Below, in pieces: positions 1 to 17,791 of a stretch of DNA of 64,000 nt. The position numbers were made by a program, and so were the translations under genes. How positions within the stretch are numbered: the first letter of the stretch is position 1; every line of letters begins with the position of its first letter. Under the pieces are notes generated by a model that did no database searches, had not been told where the DNA came from, and was given only the letters and a program-made list of their open reading frames with translations. Source of the stretch: Panaeolus papilionaceus (lineage: Eukaryota; Basidiomycota; Agaricomycetes; Agaricales); the NCBI GenBank assembly GCA_015501605.1, contig JADNRZ010000010.1, positions 1,426,001 to 1,490,000 on the forward strand, written 5' to 3'.

Positions 1-2956
1 GCCGCCGCCCTCGAACTCGTCGCCCGCTGACTCGGCGCAAACGTCAACGTGCTCTGCGTAGCTTTACTCCCCGAGGCCTTGGATGCTGCTGGGGCGCGTT
101 TGGCGGGGGCTTTTTTAGTGGCTGGTTGACTATAAATGGGGTTTTCATTAGTAAATTTTTTAGGGAAAGGCAGTGAGAGAGAAGAGAACAGGACAAAGGC
201 ATACCTCAACGCAGCTGCCCTACCCCCCCTCTTCGGGGGCGGCGGCGGCTCATCCTCTTCATCATCATCAAGCTCAATAACCTCATCCTCATCCTCGTCA
301 TCTTCACTAACCACCTTCTTCTTCCCCCTCCCTTTCGCTGCTGGCTTCTTCGCCGGAGCTTTGGCTTTGGCAGCTGTTTTCGTTGCCGCAGCTTTACCTG
401 CAGCGGCGGCGGTTCTAGAGGTGGTGGCTTTCGCAGCCGCGCCCCGCTTTTTCGCTGCAGTAGGAGGCGGGGCCTCATCGGAGTTGTTGTCAAAGTCGGA
501 GTTGAAGTCCCCGTTGGCTTCTCCCATGTCTACGTCCATCGTCATCGAATCTGCGTCCGAGTCTGGTTCGGGTTGGGCTTTGGACTGTTGTAGGGTGGGT
601 AAAGTGGTTAGAACGATGTTATATGAAGAACAAGAATAAAAAGCAGTGAAAGACCCACCTTCTCCTTCCTCCCCCTCCCCGCAGCCCTTTCCCTCTCCTT
701 CGCCGCATACTCCTGATCTTGGTCTTTCTTAGCCTGGGCTAATAGTTCAATCACTTCCTCTTCTTCAATTTCCACGTCCTCATTCGGAGACACGGATTTG
801 ATGAGTGTTTTGAGTGATCGTTCAACGTGCCTGGATCGTCATCAGCATCATTCAAAACCCATTTCAAGGAAAGAACGAAAAACCACCCACGTCTGAATAG
901 CATGAATATCATCCTTCTCCACAAACACCCTAATCGCATCCCCCATCCCCCGTTCTCCAAGCAGCTGCAACTCCTGCGCCCTCAAATACTCCTCCACAAG
1001 CGTCCCCACCCTTACTTTACTCAGCTTCTCCTCATTCGTCAGCGTCGGATCATCAATACTCAACTCAACCCCCTCCATCCCCTCTGCAATAGCCGCGTTC
1101 CGGGCCCGTGCTCCCGCGGTGGATTTGCGAGAGCGGGTGAACACGAGCATGTCCCGTGGATTGGCAACGCGGCCTGCGAATTCCTGACCGAACCGTATAG
1201 GATTGGACATCTCTGATACTCCCGTCGTGTCGACTTTCATCCGTACGAGCGGGAGCATCCGCTCTGGCATCCTATTCAACATCTCCTCTGCGTCTGTATT
1301 GTCAGAGGCATTGGCGACTTCGTCCTCGAGAGCGGACATGCGGTCGTCCCATTGTGCGTTGGCTTGGTCTATGAGTGCGTTTGCTTTGCGTTTGAGGAAC
1401 TGGGTGATGGCGATTTGGGAGGTGATGTCGAGGTCGGAGGAGTCGGCTTCGTCTTGCAGGCAGATGGACTCGATGACGAAGGGTCGGACGGTGCGCAGGG
1501 GGAGGGGGGTCATGTGGAATTTTTTGCCTTGGATTTGGACGAGGGCTATGTGTCTTTCAAAATTGAACGAGTCAGAATGTGAGGTAGCAAAGAAGAGAGT
1601 CATAAAATGCACTTTTCTATAGCTTCGCCATCTGCCAAACTTGTGGCGACACTTGAACCAGGTTGTGTAATGTAATACTTCTTACCCGCCACTTCCTCGG
1701 GTATAATCCTACAATCATGTTCATGTCCCCACACCACCAAATCTACACTATCATCAAATAATCCCTCTGGTACATATTCTTGAGGGCCGCGTTTAGCTCT
1801 ATATCACATCACCATAAAACATCAGCGGTCCATTCTAAGTCAAGTCAATAAAAGTCAAGTATAAGACCCACCTATTCTGATGCACCAACAACAAATTAAA
1901 CCAATCATCCCTATCCTTCGGCATAAACATCTTTACATGATTCCTCAACAACTCGACATGCATCCTCTGGTCTTTCACATTCCCCACACCGTACATCCCC
2001 AGGCGCGTCTTGCCCTTGCGCATGAGCACGGGGCGGACGTGGATGCCTTGTTCGGCGAAGGGGTCGGTGGGAGCTTTGTTGTTGGCGTTGGAGGAGGAAG
2101 ACTGGGTGTTGGTGGTGGAGGAAGACTTTGACTTTGAAGGGTTTCCGCCTGGGTTGGATGGATTTGACCCTGATGTGACTGGTAGATCGAATTTGCCCAT
2201 GTAGTTGATGAGGCCGGAGACTGAGAGGATGTCGAGGGCACAGAGGGCGCCTTCCTAGAACGTAGCATAGTATGTATTTAGTTAGGCTGGAATGAGAGTG
2301 AAAGATGGAGGTGAGTGAGTGGGGACATACCTGACCTGCACCCTGTGGGTCATCGTGGTTCCCGTGGATTGAGAACACGGGTATCGCAACGTTGAAGTTG
2401 GGATCTTCGTAATTGACAGCAGGGAACCTACGTGGTCGTTCAATAAAGGAAGGAAAGAAAGCACGACAGGGAAGAGAGGGACTGACGAAAAGCCATATGC
2501 TTTACCCTGATCTGGATCACTCAGCAGTTCAACTTCAACAGGTTTATCTCCCAAGGTGTATTCACGAAGCAAAGCAGTGACTTTATACAAGCAATCTCTC
2601 GAGGGTTTGTTTTCGTGGAATAAATCACCTGCGAGGAGGATAAAGTCGACCTGTATTCCCGAGTTCAAGTTCAAGTACTTCAAAGCAACTTTAAAGACTG
2701 AAACAAACGCACCTTGTGCTTCACAGCTAGATCTAAAATCTCTCTAAAGGTATTAATCGAGTCTTGTCCTCTTATTGGGTCTCGTTCGTTGTACCCTATG
2801 TGATTGTCCGTCGCGAGCAGAATGCGAATGGTGTCTTCCGCTGTCTTTTCTCATCAGTGTCATTCTCATCTCTCGCAAAGAATACAACATACGTCCATAT
2901 GCTCCTCTCTGTTTATTAAAAGGAGGCAACCACTCTCTCTCTGGTGGCATGGCCAT
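1..2956 (-). CDS. MRE11: MRE11 double-strand-break repair nuclease (C-terminus cut by window edge)
   Basis: Nuclease subunit of the Mre11-Rad50-Nbs1/Xrs2 complex, which acts on double-strand breaks and telomeres in the nucleus. The metallophosphoesterase motifs appear in order on the minus strand: DNHIGY, GDLFHE, GNHDDP, LLVHQNR and WGHEHDCR. The Mre11 DNA-binding/capping domain follows, including the conserved run [16 protein letters not shown]. After that comes a low-complexity tail of acidic, Ser, Ala and Lys residues ending near [10 protein letters not shown], as in other eukaryotic Mre11 proteins. The start at 2956 (MAMPPER) is chosen because an intron after GAYG (acceptor ACAG) then joins in frame to [15 protein letters not shown]. 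Several 50-70 nt introns interrupt the gene. The stop codon lies left of the window. Divergent from the transporter gene at 3213. Confidence 0.95.
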
Positions 2957-3212
2957 ATTGAATTGTGTTGAAAGAAATGAAATGACTTGCAACGCGCCTC
3001 GCGTCTCGCTAATTCAGTCATAAATCAATTAAACTCCCACGGTGCCCTTCTAACAGTTCAGTCAGTCTAAAAAAGGGCTTGGCTTCACTACACTTCTCTT
3101 CTCAGCCATACATAAGACTGAATAACTTACACAGGACTCTTTCAATCCTGTCCTCTCCACTCCTTTCTTTCTTTTATTATAATACCTGTTTTTTTGGGTT
3201 TTTCTTTTCAGT

Positions 3213-4903
3213 ATGGCATCTTCGTCTCATCCTTCGAAGCCGCCTTCAAGGGCGTTGGTGGTATGTGGACTATGAAATAAATTATATGCAGTGAAGATGT
3301 TGACGGACATTATAGACCGGCGTTGTCGTGTTCTATCTCGTCGCTGCTCTAGCTGTACGTGTATCCTTCTCATTCTAATCCTATTACTTAATAACCAATG
3401 TATGATTATAGATGGTCATGGCGTATGTCCTTCTCGTCCCTAAGCAAACCAAAATTTAACTTGAATTAAAATAAAGCAATAAATGGGTCCTCAACGTCAC
3501 TGAGACGCCTTTATTCTTCTTATGGACCCAACTTGCTATCGCTGCTGTCCTCTTCGTCATCTCAGATGCCCTAAGGATGCTCCCAGACCGCCTCACATTC
3601 GATATTCAAACATGCAAAGGCCTCGTTCCTATGGTTGGGCTGAATGTCATCGGCTTGAGGTACGTTTAATAATGCCCACATTTACCTTCCCTTGCCTCCC
3701 TCTCTCCCCACAATTCATCCATTCAATGCAACCACTCACACGTCCCCCCACAGCTTCAGCAACTACACCCTCAAATACGTCGACGCCTCATTCTACCAAG
3801 TCGCCCGCGGCCTCGTATTGCCCCTCACAGTCCTCACATCCTACATCGCCCTGCACACCCGTCCCTCTCTGCACATCCTCCTCGCATGCGCGCTCGTCAC
3901 CCTCGGCTTCTTCACCGGCGTATTCCTCGACGGAACCACCGTCTCCTTCCTCGGAGTCGCATTCGGGGTTGCATCGTCCGCTATCACCGCCATCCACAGT
4001 GTGGTGATCAAGCAGAGCCTGGGTGTGGTTGGCGGGAGCGCGTTGAGTTTGAGCTGGTACACGAATTTGCTGAGCGCTGTTGTGTTGGCGCCAATTGTGC
4101 TGTTGGCGGGTGAGGGGGGAGGGATTGTGAGGCTGATGTTTGGTGTGGATGAGTTGTTGGTGAAGGAGGGGAGTATGACACCGTTGGCGACGTTTGTGTG
4201 GGGGTCTGTTATTACTGTCAGTGTCTTTCTCTTTTCCCCTCTCTTGATATTCTTTGTTAACGGATGCTAATGATACTGTGAACAGGGCGCCCTCGGTTTC
4301 CTCATGAGTATCGCCAGTCTTCTCTCTATCAAAGTCACCTCTCCCATCACACACATGGTATCGTCCGCTGTACGCGGCGTCGCTGCCTCGCTCTTGGGGG
4401 TGTGGTTGTTCCATGATATCATCACGACGTAAGTGCTCCCCGTTTTCATTAATTCTTGTCTATTCTACGATATGACATGACACTTTGGTCCCTTCTATTC
4501 GGAGAGGATTCCAACCCTCATTCTTAAATTGCCCCTTTTTGGTCATGTTATCTACGCGACGAGTCTATTTTCTCCTCTCATCACAATCATCACTTTATCA
4601 TAACTACCGCACCTTTATCTTCATCAATTCCAAAAATACCACCTAACTAACCCCCCACCCTCCTTTTACAGCGGTCGCGCCTCATCCATTTTCATAATCC
4701 TCCTCGGCTCCATCCTCTACACATGGATCAAGCACCTCGAGTCCCAAGCCGCGTCTACCTCAGGTCACTCAAAAACGCATTCAAGATCCCAGTCGTCGTC
4801 GCCCAGCGGGAGCAAGAACACGAGTAGGCGGACGAGTGCTGCTTATGAGAGGGTAAAGGTGGAGGATGTTGAGATGGGGGAGAAGGAGAAGGGGAGGGAT
4901 TAG
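3213..4903 (+). CDS. Nucleotide-sugar transporter, GDP-fucose transporter (SLC35C1)-like
   Basis: Multi-pass drug/metabolite-transporter-superfamily protein, expected in the Golgi membrane exchanging a nucleotide sugar for GMP. Predicted exons give about ten hydrophobic helices. Several stretches match the GDP-fucose transporter family: NYTLKYVDASFYQVARGL, then GVAFGVASSAITAIHSV, IKVTSPITHMVSSAVRG, and a late ILYTWIKHLE. The C-terminus is Ser-rich then acidic and cytosolic (ends EKEKGRD). Introns are visible at about 3260, 3356, 3423, 3660, 4216, 4430 and 4672. The start at 3213 is the first ATG in frame with the leading helix. Two other GDP-fucose genes lie within 8 kb, which supports GDP-fucose over GDP-mannose or triose phosphate as substrate. 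The substrate is still an inference. Confidence 0.82.
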
Positions 4904-5441
4904 TGGGTGGTCGCTGGCCTAGGTTTTTTACCTGTGTGCGTGCGGTAAAGCTGGTTGGGTTGGAGGATGTTGGGTGCTACTCTTGGGTATTTTGGGCTTT
5001 GGTTGACGTTAACGAGACTTTTTTTCATCCACGTGTATGAATCCTAAGGCTGCCGCTTACTTGCAGATTATTTTTTCATAGACTTTATATTATTTGGTGA
5101 ATGTAATGAACATATGTATTGCACGAAATTTCTTGGGTTTGGTGTTTGGTGTTTGAGCGAGGCCTGAATTCTTAGTTGGCTACTTATCCAATGGCGAGAA
5201 GCAATAGCACTCTACTCAGTCTCCTTAATAGTGTAGATAAAACGCACCGCGAGCCTGCTCGCTTTCACCTCGCATCTCATCTCATTAGCTCAATAGGATA
5301 CCAAAAACGCAGAGCAAGTAGATAGAAATAACGTTAGCTTAGCGTGATCAAATTACAAGTCTATTCATTCATTCATTCCCTCCTCCCCTATTCCTCCTCT
5401 CCACCACTTCCTCTCCTTCCCATCCCACTTAACACCCAACA
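4904..5441. other. Intergenic region between convergent genes
   Basis: 3' flanks of the transporter (+) and FAD synthetase (-) genes. AT-rich stretches likely to hold both polyadenylation regions. I see no ORF, RNA gene or repeat that I can support. Confidence 0.5.
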
Positions 5442-6699
5442 CTAACACTTCCCCGTTCCCGAACTCACTACAGCAGGCTGCCCACTCCCCCTCCCCGACC
5501 TCTCCAGGCTCCCATCAACGAGTTCGTATGCGGGTTTGTAGCGCTTCGTTGTCGTCGTAGGTGGAGATGTTGTGGACGATGAAGATGACGACGAGGAGGA
5601 ATCAACCGCGACTTGTGATATAGATGTAGAAGAATCCAAAGAAGATGGCGAAGATATTGAAGACGATGCAGCAGGAGGTGGCAAAGCAGAAAGCGGATCC
5701 CTGTCGATCTCGTTGCACACCGGCGCTTGTGTCTCGTCCTCGTCGATTAACAAAGCAGGATTGGGGAAGGTGTTGAATGTGGATCCGAGGGATGTGTATC
5801 TGTTACAGTTTTGAATATAGAAACAAAGATAAGAGAGAGAGATTTTTGAAGAACTAATGACGTACCCCTCATCGTACAAACTACAATACATCACCCCCAG
5901 CCTCCTCAAAAACGCCCACACGTCGGTGTACCCCCAGTTGATAATCGGATTAACCCTCTCGAACGCGGGCCAGCCGGGGTCGGTGGGGTTGCGGTGGGAG
6001 AGGGTGGCTAGAGGGTGTCAAGTAAAAGTACAAGGAAAAAGAATCAGCAACATGACAGAGAAAAGCAAGAAAACAAAAAGATAAAACACACCACCATGCG
6101 GATCCGTCCTCCTCGTCCCAATCAAAATAGCACTTATATTCGGAAACATCATCTTATACATCCCCAGCGCCTGCCGCATCCCCTCGCCCCCCTTTGCATT
6201 ACCCACCGCTTTCGGCGGGGGGTGCATGAGTTTCTTCAGCTCACTCGGCAAGGGTGTGACTACGCTCTCGATCTGGGGCGCCTCAGGGTTGCATTCGAAG
6301 AGATCGAGGTTGTAGTATTCGCTGGCTTGCTGTATGAACTGTTCAAGGACGGGAAAGGGGGACGGGACGGGGATGTATAGTGCGTGGATGGGTTTGAGAG
6401 GTTTGGATGAGGAGGATGAAGAGGAGAGACGTTTAGATAGAGCAGCTGCGTAGAGGTGTAATAGGACTGTGCAATCTTTGCCGCCGTTGAAACTGAGTGC
6501 GACGTGTTCTTCTCTGATATTTTGATTGTTTCTCATCAATGGGACTGCCTACGTAGATGGAAGGAATGAAGACTGACCCATGCGTATCCAGCGCTGTCTC
6601 GATAGCCTCCATGGCCTCTTTTACGAGCTTTCCAAAGGGATCGGAGGGAGCGGTATCTGCGAGTGCGTATACTTGTTGTGCAATTTTGTGATGATCCAT
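5442..6699 (-). CDS. FAD1: FAD synthetase (FMN adenylyltransferase), FAD1 family
   Basis: Transfers AMP from ATP to FMN to make FAD. It belongs to the PAPS-reductase/adenine-nucleotide alpha-hydrolase fold. Four exons (6578-6699, 6092-6513, 5866-6007, 5442-5799) sum to 1044 nt, giving 347 aa. Visible motifs are the nucleotide-binding loop [15 protein letters not shown], the [15 protein letters not shown] segment and [19 protein letters not shown], all typical of yeast and fungal Fad1. The C-terminal part carries an inserted Ser-rich low-complexity stretch before the terminal [12 protein letters not shown] region. The gene lies between the GDP-fucose transporter and GDP-fucose synthase, divergent from the latter, with a 599-bp shared upstream region. 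No known pathway link ties FAD synthesis to fucose, so its place there may be accidental. Confidence 0.93.
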
Positions 6700-8853
<2,154 letters not shown>

Positions 8854-9173
8854 AAATCAAAGCGGAATTATTGGGAGGTCCGCAGAGGAAGAAGACTTCG
8901 TCTGTGTATAATGTATATCGATTCAGATACTTAGAATTTATAGAAGGCCTAGTGAAAGGTCGCTGTGCTCAATGTAATATTAGGACGAGCAGAGGACGAA
9001 GAGTCGGTGTGAAAAGTATTGTCATTCCTCGTATCAATGTCCATATCATGAAACTAAGTAACAAGTGGAAAAAATGTCCCAAGTCCTCATCGCCATCCTC
9101 ACCTCACCTCAACTACCATTCCTCCTTGCCCCAGCCACTCAGCCACCTCCCCTAATATTAAATACACCCAACC
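8854..9173. other. Intergenic region between convergent fucose genes
   Basis: 320 bp between the stop codons of GDP-fucose synthase (+) and GDP-mannose 4,6-dehydratase (-). I see nothing in it beyond presumptive 3' untranslated sequence. Confidence 0.5.
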
Positions 9174-10788
9174 CTAATTCTGATCCTCCACCAAACTCGC
9201 AGCCGCCTTCAAATCAGAGTCCACCATCTCCTTTACCAACGAGTCGAAATCAACACGACGTTTCCAGCCGAGCATGCGTTCTGCTTTGGCGGGGTTGCCG
9301 AGGAGGAGACTAGAAGAGGGATGGAGGTTAGCATGAGTTGGCGTTAGGATGATTGTATAAGCTAGAAGAAGGGGGAGAAAGAAAAGGAGGAGGACTCACT
9401 CTACTTCAGCAGGTCTAAAGTACTTTGGATCAACGCGGACAACGATTTTGCCTGTTGCGATGTCTGTGGCTGTTTCGTCGACGCCTGAGCCTTCCCATCT
9501 ATGGTGTTAAATGATAGAAAAATAAACGAGAGAAAGAGGGGGTATGAGTGGTTAACTTGATCTCAGATGCATGACCTATGAGGGCCCAGATACGCACTTA
9601 AGTTGAATACCAACGGCATTAAACGACTTGTTGACAAACTCTCTAACACGGTGTGTTTCTCCCGTCGCGAGCACAAAATCTTCTGCCTCGGGTTGTTGAA
9701 GCATGAGCCACATTCCTTCTACATAATCGCGGGCTGAAGGGTCGTCATAGTCAAAATCCAACATCAGCAAAATGTCCACAACATCAACGAAGAAAGGAAC
9801 CACACACCATGTCCCCAATCTCTCTGCGCATCCAAATTCCCCAAATACAAACACGACTGCTTCCCCAACGACACCTCCGCCGCCGCCCTCGATATCTTCC
9901 GCGTCACAAACGTCCGCCCCCGCCTCGGACTCTCATGATTAAACAATATCCCATTGCACGCAAACATCCCATACGCCTCCCTGTAGTTCACCACAATCCA
10001 GTACGCATACAGCTTAGCGCACCCATATGGTGAGCGAGGGTAAAAGGGCGTCGTCTCGCTCTGCGGTGTCTCTACGACTTTGCCGTAGAGTTCGGAGGTA
10101 GAAGCCTGATAGAACCTGATGTGCTTTTCTAATCCGCATGTACGGATGGCATCCAATAGACGTAGGGTACCGAGCCCGTCTACGTCCCCTGTGTATTCTG
10201 CCATTTCGAAGGATACTTTGACGTGTGATTGGGCGCCGAGGTTGTAGACTTCTGTAGGCTGGACCTGGGCGATGATGTACACGAGATTGGTGCTGTCGCT
10301 GAGATCGCCGTAGTGGAGCTTGAATTTGTTGGGGTCTAAAGTGGATTGCGGGTGTCAATCCATGCGCGTGTTTGGGAGATGGTATGGGTGAAGTGAGGGG
10401 GATGCTTACGCTCATGTTGGTCCTCGTAGAGATGATGTAACCTCCCCGTGTTGAAACTCGACGAACGGCGGATGATACCGTGGACTTGATAGCCTTTTTC
10501 GAGCAACAGCTCAGTGCTACATGGACGCAATACATGTTGTCGTCAGTCTTGGAATGCAATTCAATAGAACATAAACCGAGACAAGACTGCGAATCTCAAA
10601 ACTCACAGGTAAGATCCGTCTTGTCCTGTTATACCTGTAGATGTTCATATGTTAAGCATACCAGGTCAGGGCAAGATGGAGAAGAGGGCGCAAATACCTG
10701 AAATGAGCGCAACCTTGCGCTGGCGATATTCTTCTACACCTGGGAAATTGAGCTTTGCAAATGGTGGTGCGACGTCGACAATGGACAT
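9174..10788 (-). CDS. GDP-mannose 4,6-dehydratase
   Basis: First enzyme of de novo GDP-fucose synthesis: GDP-D-mannose to GDP-4-keto-6-deoxymannose, NADP-dependent and cytosolic. The Rossmann loop is [18 protein letters not shown], followed by [14 protein letters not shown]. The conserved region [19 protein letters not shown] leads to the catalytic cluster with [14 protein letters not shown] and the Tyr-x3-Lys in [31 protein letters not shown] and [14 protein letters not shown] complete the family pattern. Spliced length is about 375 aa, normal for the family. Start [10 protein letters not shown] at 10788; the first coding introns have short exons between them, including the one encoding ITGQDGSY. 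Stop at 9174 after VEDQN. It is more conserved than most genes in the window. Confidence 0.95.
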
Positions 10789-12982
10789 TGTGTGTTGTCA
10801 ATACAGTGGTGGTGGTGCAGAGAAGAGCCAGGTGGTGTTAAACCAAGAACAAGAATGACCTGTCAGACTTTTATTTATTTATTTCAGCAATGCGGCCAGA
10901 AGAAGGGTGCAGCTTGAGGTGCGGTGATGGTCCAAAGGACTTAGGACGCGTTTATTATCATGTAACCCGTTTGGGCCATGCATAAATATAACGCGAATTT
11001 ATCTAATCTTGATGTCATAAAATAGGGGCTTTTCATTCTATGCCGTCTTTAGCTCGAGGTGGGTGGATGATTGTGAATGAACGCTTCAAAGAGGATTTTT
11101 GAAGTTTTTTTTATGTTTATTTCAAGTTTATAGGAGGTACATCCTGCCTTGTACTTTATGTAAAAAAGTGATGAATCCACCGCAGGGCCGCCGTCTAATG
11201 AATGAAATGGATTAGAAGCACCAGGAACCAGCCATGCCGATGAAGAATTCCGTCAATTCCACATGTCGCCCTACGTCAATTCTCGTCAACGTCAAATCGA
11301 ATGAGGCCACGGTGCGGCGATCATCAGCGCTGCCATCGCTGTTCTCGTGCTGTTCTGTTCAAACTCGGAGCGAATTTCGATTTGCACGTTTATGGGTGAA
11401 TTAGAAGGCTGATTCCATGTGGCTGCTTGATTCCAGGTGGAGAGTGTTCGAGAGATGACAGAGAAGAGTCCAAGACGTCAGTGTCAAACTGTAAACAAGC
11501 CTGCTGTGGACCTAAGGAGCCTCAACGCATCACAGACAACACCATGATCATTCAGTCAAAGACGCACCAATTGAACTACTCGAATCGAAGCGTCTCAAAC
11601 GCTTATTCCCTCAACGCTTACAGCACCTCCCACAAGGTCACTGTTCGCTTGCTCAACTCAAAGGAAGAATGGGGCTCCCCACAACACCAATTCAAAACCC
11701 CACCCAACACTGAAAGACTGGAAACTCACGATATCGATGGCTGCAATTCCCTGGCTTCCCCGCAGCTACCTATTCAACACGTTGTGTCGTGCTTCGCACG
11801 AGAAGACGACATGCCACGCGTTCGAGACAGAGTTTGCGTAGAGTTTCTGGGGTTTGTATAGAAGAAGACTGAAGGGTAGGATTTCACGTCGCGTACCAGG
11901 ATTCTCGAGGTGTGTATTCACTACGAGTGTATGTGAAATCTTGGTAGATACATTGAGATTAGAGATCCTTGGGGGTACGATGATGAGTGTGAAAGACGGG
12001 GAAGTATGAACTTTGAATCGAGATCTGCGAATATGACTGAATACAGGTCTGGTTTTCACTACACCCAACAATGCGAAGTTTCTGGTGGCTGTACTGTGGG
12101 TGCCTACCATACCCACAGCTCTGCGCGCCCACGCCTTGATGAAATGCTGGATTGGCGCTTCGATCATATACCTCTGCCTCGGAGTTGGACGCAGCAGTCT
12201 TCTGCTTCTTCTTTGTACTTCAGTTACTTATAACCCCCGGATCGAAGCCCATCCCGCTCACGGACCTATCAGATTCAGAGAGAAGCCACAGTGGTAATCA
12301 CCAACCGACATATGCACCCCAATATTAGCTATACTCTCTTTCTCACTCGCACTCACACTCATAACCTTAACAATCATCATACTATTATAGCTATTATCAC
12401 CAAGAAGAAGGATCAACGAGTCAATTCAACTGCATACTCGCCGACTGAGTACTACACGCTCCACTACGCGAGCCAAGCCACCAAATCTAATATAAGGACT
12501 CGAACATCTCGACGCTGCGTTAGGCGTGTTATTCACTCCAGAGTCCACTGTGGGGAACCAAAGCATACATAAAGTGTAAAACTCAATACAACACCTATAC
12601 AACTGAATGTAACGAGGATTCGAAGACGCTTCGAAGTTGTTGAAATGCCTTCGACTCGACAGGTTATGTTATGTTGCATGTATGACTGAGGTACGCGTCT
12701 CGCTTCACACAATGAGCCACGCTTCGAGTTCTTGGGAGGATACCAGCCAACTGGGTCATTTGCATGGCCTTTGTGCAGTTCTGCTCATACATTCCAAGGT
12801 GTTGGTGAACAGCACTCTCGCAAGTCTGAACACAATACCGTGTCTTTCTCTATCTGAAAATGTGTACGACGAAAGGTATAAAAGGGGCGCCTCTGGGGCT
12901 CTTCAATCCCCAGAATCCACAAGTTCTATCTCTTCAGCTCTCTCGACTTAACTCGAAGCATTTGCAAAACAGCTCTATTCCA
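10789..12982. other. 2.2-kb region without a supported gene, upstream of the first peroxidase
   Basis: Left part: promoter of GDP-mannose 4,6-dehydratase, ordinary non-coding sequence. Open frames near 11427-11861 (+) and 11766-12167 (-) lack recognisable domains or convincing splice structure. From about 12008 onward the sequence resembles the regions before peroxidases 2 and 3, for example a shared CTGAATA...GGTGGCTGTAC pattern. This part is therefore the start of the tandem peroxidase repeat unit and probably holds that gene's regulatory DNA. Confidence 0.5.
12877..12884 (+). promoter_or_regulatory. TATA box of peroxidase 1
   Basis: TATAAAAG, 106 bp before the ATG at 12983. The same element sits 102 bp and 91 bp before the ATGs of the other two peroxidase copies. 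Each is followed by a conserved GTTCTATCTCTTCA block that probably marks the transcription start region. Confidence 0.75.
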
Positions 12983-14673
<1,691 letters not shown>

Positions 14674-16086
14674 ATAGATAACATAAACTTACACCTAGAC
14701 TGTCATCAAAAGTTTCAGTAGAGGTTTCACAGTGTGGCTAGTTATGTAGAATTATTTATTCCCTCCCCCAATAACTGTGTGTGGCGCACAATTTGGTTTG
14801 GCTTCGTATCGTACTATGTTGGATTGGTTTTGTTGTTTTTGTATTGGCCCCCCCACTCCGGATCCCCATCCTACCACTGTATTTTTAAGTTTCGTGAATA
14901 TATGTGCTATTGTGTTCTTGAATTTGTTGTGATGTGTGATAAAATAAAAAAAGGTCCGGTATCACGAGGAATAAAAATTTTGGCGTTAACGTTACGAATG
15001 ATCTAAAGTTGGCTGGAGATTGTAATTACGGTCGCTTTGACGCATTAGCGCCTACTGCGTTAGTCTATGTCTGACGGTTTCCCACGGGTATCATGCCTCG
15101 TCGTTCCGTTCCGATTCCACTTGATTCCCATTATTTCAGTCGGTGCTATTTTGATTCTATTGTAAATAACATGGGGCATGTATTCTACTGATATATGGCA
15201 TGTACCCCAGCCTGTGTTCCGTATTGAATACCTTTCCCAAGCTCCGAGAACATTCCAACAGTGACTAATGACCTTTATACCAACTTGTACTCTGTAGGTC
15301 CACGCTCTGAACCCAAGCGACACGAACTCTATAAAACCGCTTAACTCCACAACTTAAAGGAAGAAGCAGAAGTGTCCTCTATATCTCGATCCGTTTAACA
15401 ACTGAATGTAGATCAACTTTCCTCGACACGGGGAGACTCAAATACACGGTGGCTGTGTCTATGGTCTGAAATCCCCCACACGCGACATGACAAGATGACG
15501 AGGGATTAACATTTTGCATATACGATCTCACAGTCCTTCCTCGAGCTATACATTCAACGTGAGATCCGTTTCTACACCCTCTCGATCGAAGTGGTCGTGT
15601 GTCATCAAAGCAGGGTATTTTTAGATCGAGGACAACGAAGTTCTGTATTTAGGGCCAGCATTCACCCTGGTGTGGGACATGCGCAGAGCACAACGCAGCA
15701 CTGTTACAATTGAATACAATTCGAAGAATGCTCGAAGCTGTCGAAATGTCGTGTCTTTGAGTTTATGACAGTTTCTGTTGTGCGAGAGGTACAGAACTCG
15801 CTTCGTTGGATACACGCCTGCTGCGAGTATACCAAGCGGTTGGGTTATTGGTGTGCGTCGAAATACTAGATTTGTGGATGTGTGGGGTACTTCGCCTCGG
15901 ACGATCAGCGAAGAAGGATATGGGATTGTAAGTTTTGAGAACACGTCGTGTGTGCATTCAGCTGCGTAGGGCGTCAAGAAAACGTATAAAGAGCCTGCTT
16001 TGTGCAACAGTGGACCTCAGATCCACAGGTTCTATCTCTTCAACTCAGCTCAGCTCGAAGCATCCAGCACAACAGCTCTATTTCAA
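14674..16086. other. Spacer between peroxidases 1 and 2 (tandem-repeat sequence)
   Basis: 1.4 kb without a supported gene. The first part holds a 3' element GTGTGTGGCGCACAAT (near 14775) that recurs after copy 2 (near 17878). It is followed by a CTGTATTTTTAA...ATATATGTGC element found after all three copies. From about 15385 it aligns by eye with the regions upstream of copies 1 and 3. Confidence 0.6.
15985..15991 (+). promoter_or_regulatory. TATA box of peroxidase 2
   Basis: TATAAAG, 102 bp before the ATG at 16087, in the same local context (AACGTATAAA) as in copy 3. A conserved GTTCTATCTCTTCA block lies downstream. Confidence 0.72.

Positions 16087-17791
<1,705 letters not shown>

Noticed and set aside
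136..639. Plus-strand open frame over the start of the window, Ser- and Ala-rich
   Set aside because: Antisense shadow of the low-complexity Lys/Asp/Ala tail of MRE11.
11427..12167. Open frames on both strands before the first peroxidase
   Set aside because: No family resemblance; part of the region belongs to the non-coding part of the peroxidase repeat unit.
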